Shown: piece by piece, positions 6,215 to 7,356 of the stretch
How the letters are laid out: the number at the start of each line of letters is the position of its first letter
How positions within the stretch are numbered: the first letter of the stretch is position 1
Assembly (NCBI GenBank): GCA_947630525.1
Contig: CANRHW010000078.1
Span: 1 to 7,356 of the forward strand
DNA length: 7,356 nucleotides
Origin: an uncultured Clostridia bacterium
GTDB lineage: Bacteria; Bacillota; Clostridia; UMGS1883
Reading direction: 5' to 3'
Notes under the pieces: model-generated
Told to the model about the DNA's origin: nothing
Seen by the model: only the letters and a program-made list of their open reading frames with translations
Databases searched by the model: none
Position numbers and translations under genes: made by a program

Positions 6215-7356
6215 ATGAAGCTTTGGGGCGGACGCTTTGAAAAGGCGACAAACGCGCAGGCCAACGACTTTCAGTCGTCCATACGCTTTGACCAGCGTAT
6301 GTACCGTCAGGACATAATGGGCTCCATGGCCCATGTGGAAATGCTTGGCCGCCAGGGGATAATCCCCGCCGAGGACAGCGCGCTCATAGTTAAAACTCTG
6401 GGCGAAATATTAGAGGACGTCGAGGCCGGCAGGGTAGAGTTCCTTGTGGATGCCGAGGATATCCATATGAATATAGAAAAAATACTCACCGACCGCATCG
6501 GTGAAGCGGGCAAGCGCCTCCACACCGGCCGCAGCCGTAACGATCAGGTAGCCCTCGATGTGCGGATGTACACCAAGGACGCCATCAATACCGTAAAGGC
6601 TTTAACGGCGAAGCTGGTCGAGACTCTTATCGGCATGGCGGAGGAAAACCTCGATACTATCATGCCCGGCTACACACACTTGCAAAAGGCCCAGCCCGTT
6701 ACTCTGGCCCATCATCTTATGGCCTATGTAAATATGCTGCTCAGAGATATGGACAGGCTGAACGGCTGCTATCGGCGCACCGACGTTATGCCGCTTGGCA
6801 GCGGAGCCCTGGCCGGAACCACCTATCCTCTTGACCGGGAATTTGTGGCCGAAAAGCTGGGTTTTCACGAGGTGACTATGAATTCGCTGGACGGAGTTTC
6901 CGACAGGGACTTTGCCTTAGAGTTCATGTTTGACCTGTCGGTTATAATGATGCACCTTTCCCGTTTTTGTGAGGAGCTCATACTCTGGAGCAGCAACGAA
7001 TTTCGCTTTGTCACTATGGACGACGCTTACAGCACCGGCAGTTCTATTATGCCGCAAAAGAAAAACCCCGACTTTGCCGAACTTATTCGCGGTAAGACGG
7101 GGCGCGTTTACGGTGACCTTACGGCCCTGCTCACAGTGATGAAGGGCCTGCCGCTCGCATATAACAAGGATATGCAGGAGGATAAGGAAGCGCTCTTTGA
7201 CGCTTATGACACCGCAAGGCTGTGCCTGGGGGTGTTCAATGATATGGTGGCGTCTATGAAGATAAACCGTGATAATATGTACAAAGGGGCCAACGGCGGC
7301 TTTACCAACGCCACAGACGTGGCCGACTACCTGGTGAAAAAGGGCGTGCCCTTCCG
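6215..7356 (+). CDS. argH: Argininosuccinate lyase (C-terminus cut by window end)
   Basis: Cytosolic lyase of the fumarase/aspartase superfamily that splits argininosuccinate into arginine and fumarate; the family is homotetrameric. The frame is open from ATG 6215 to the last base, giving 380 residues of an expected 455-460. Visible blocks are the N-terminal KLWGGRF (2-7 region), HTGRSRNDQVALD (103-115), PGYTHLQKAQPVT (151-163) with catalytic-region His155, and the superfamily signature GSSIMPQKKNPD (275-286) whose second Ser (Ser277) is the expected catalytic residue. GGFTNATDVADYLVKKGVPF (361-380) also matches the family. AAAGGGTGA around 6202-6210 is the likely ribosome binding site. It is 75 bases after argG with a terminator-like hairpin between, so it may rely on read-through or its own promoter. 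Nothing suggests damage; the truncation is only the window edge. Confidence 0.97.
   Translation, partial: MKLWGGRFEKATNAQANDFQSSIRFDQRMYRQDIMGSMAHVEMLGRQGIIPAEDSALIVKTLGEILEDVEAGRVEFLVDAEDIHMNIEKILTDRIGEAGKRLHTGRSRNDQVALDVRMYTKDAINTVKALTAKLVETLIGMAEENLDTIMPGYTHLQKAQPVTLAHHLMAYVNMLLRDMDRLNGCYRRTDVMPLGSGALAGTTYPLDREFVAEKLGFHEVTMNSLDGVSDRDFALEFMFDLSVIMMHLSRFCEELILWSSNEFRFVTMDDAYSTGSSIMPQKKNPDFAELIRGKTGRVYGDLTALLTVMKGLPLAYNKDMQEDKEALFDAYDTARLCLGVFNDMVASMKINRDNMYKGANGGFTNATDVADYLVKKGVPF

Noticed and set aside
1..7356. Mobile elements, CRISPR arrays, tRNA genes or a novel defence-type system
   Set aside because: The window is filled by recognisable housekeeping and arginine genes on one strand. 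No repeats, integrase or transposase motifs, or cloverleaf-like sequences were seen, and no gap exceeds 84 bases.

Overview
The window reads as ordinary chromosomal sequence from a moderately GC-rich Firmicute, most likely an uncultured member of the Clostridia. That placement is an inference from the strong AGGAGG-type ribosome binding sites, two TTG start codons, the tight gene packing, the consensus-like sigma-A promoter and the protein types. No phage, transposon, CRISPR array, rRNA or tRNA gene was seen. All genes lie on the + strand.

Region 1 (1-4840) looks like one polycistronic unit. It begins with the last 15 codons of an unidentified upstream gene. Next come a two-domain Sua5-type threonylcarbamoyl-AMP synthase, RimI and TsaD. 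Sua5 and TsaD catalyse the first and last steps of making the t6A37 modification of ANN-decoding tRNAs. RimI acetylates ribosomal protein S18 and is a habitual neighbour of tsaD. The unit continues with a long-form M24B Xaa-Pro aminopeptidase and an HD-domain nucleotidase-like protein. Junctions overlap or leave at most 18 bases, so co-transcription and translational coupling are likely. The partner genes tsaB and tsaE, usually needed for t6A synthesis in bacteria, are not in the window.

Region 2 (4841-6139) is argG (argininosuccinate synthase). It is preceded by an 84-base AT-rich gap with a perfect -10 box, an A-rich UP-like tract, and two 14-base imperfect direct repeats 20 bases apart that resemble a tandem pair of ARG boxes (ArgR/AhrC operators) lying over the promoter.

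Region 3 (6140-7356) has a 75-base gap with a perfect 14-bp stem-loop that looks like an intrinsic terminator. It is followed by argH (argininosuccinate lyase), cut by the window end at residue 380 of roughly 455-460. ArgG and ArgH catalyse the last two steps of arginine synthesis (citrulline plus aspartate to argininosuccinate, then to arginine and fumarate). The hairpin between them suggests unequal or separately controlled expression.

I found no convincing undescribed system. The observations most worth checking are the candidate arginine operator at argG, the hairpin with a possible embedded promoter before argH, and a Glu-to-Asp change at the recognised catalytic position of RimI.
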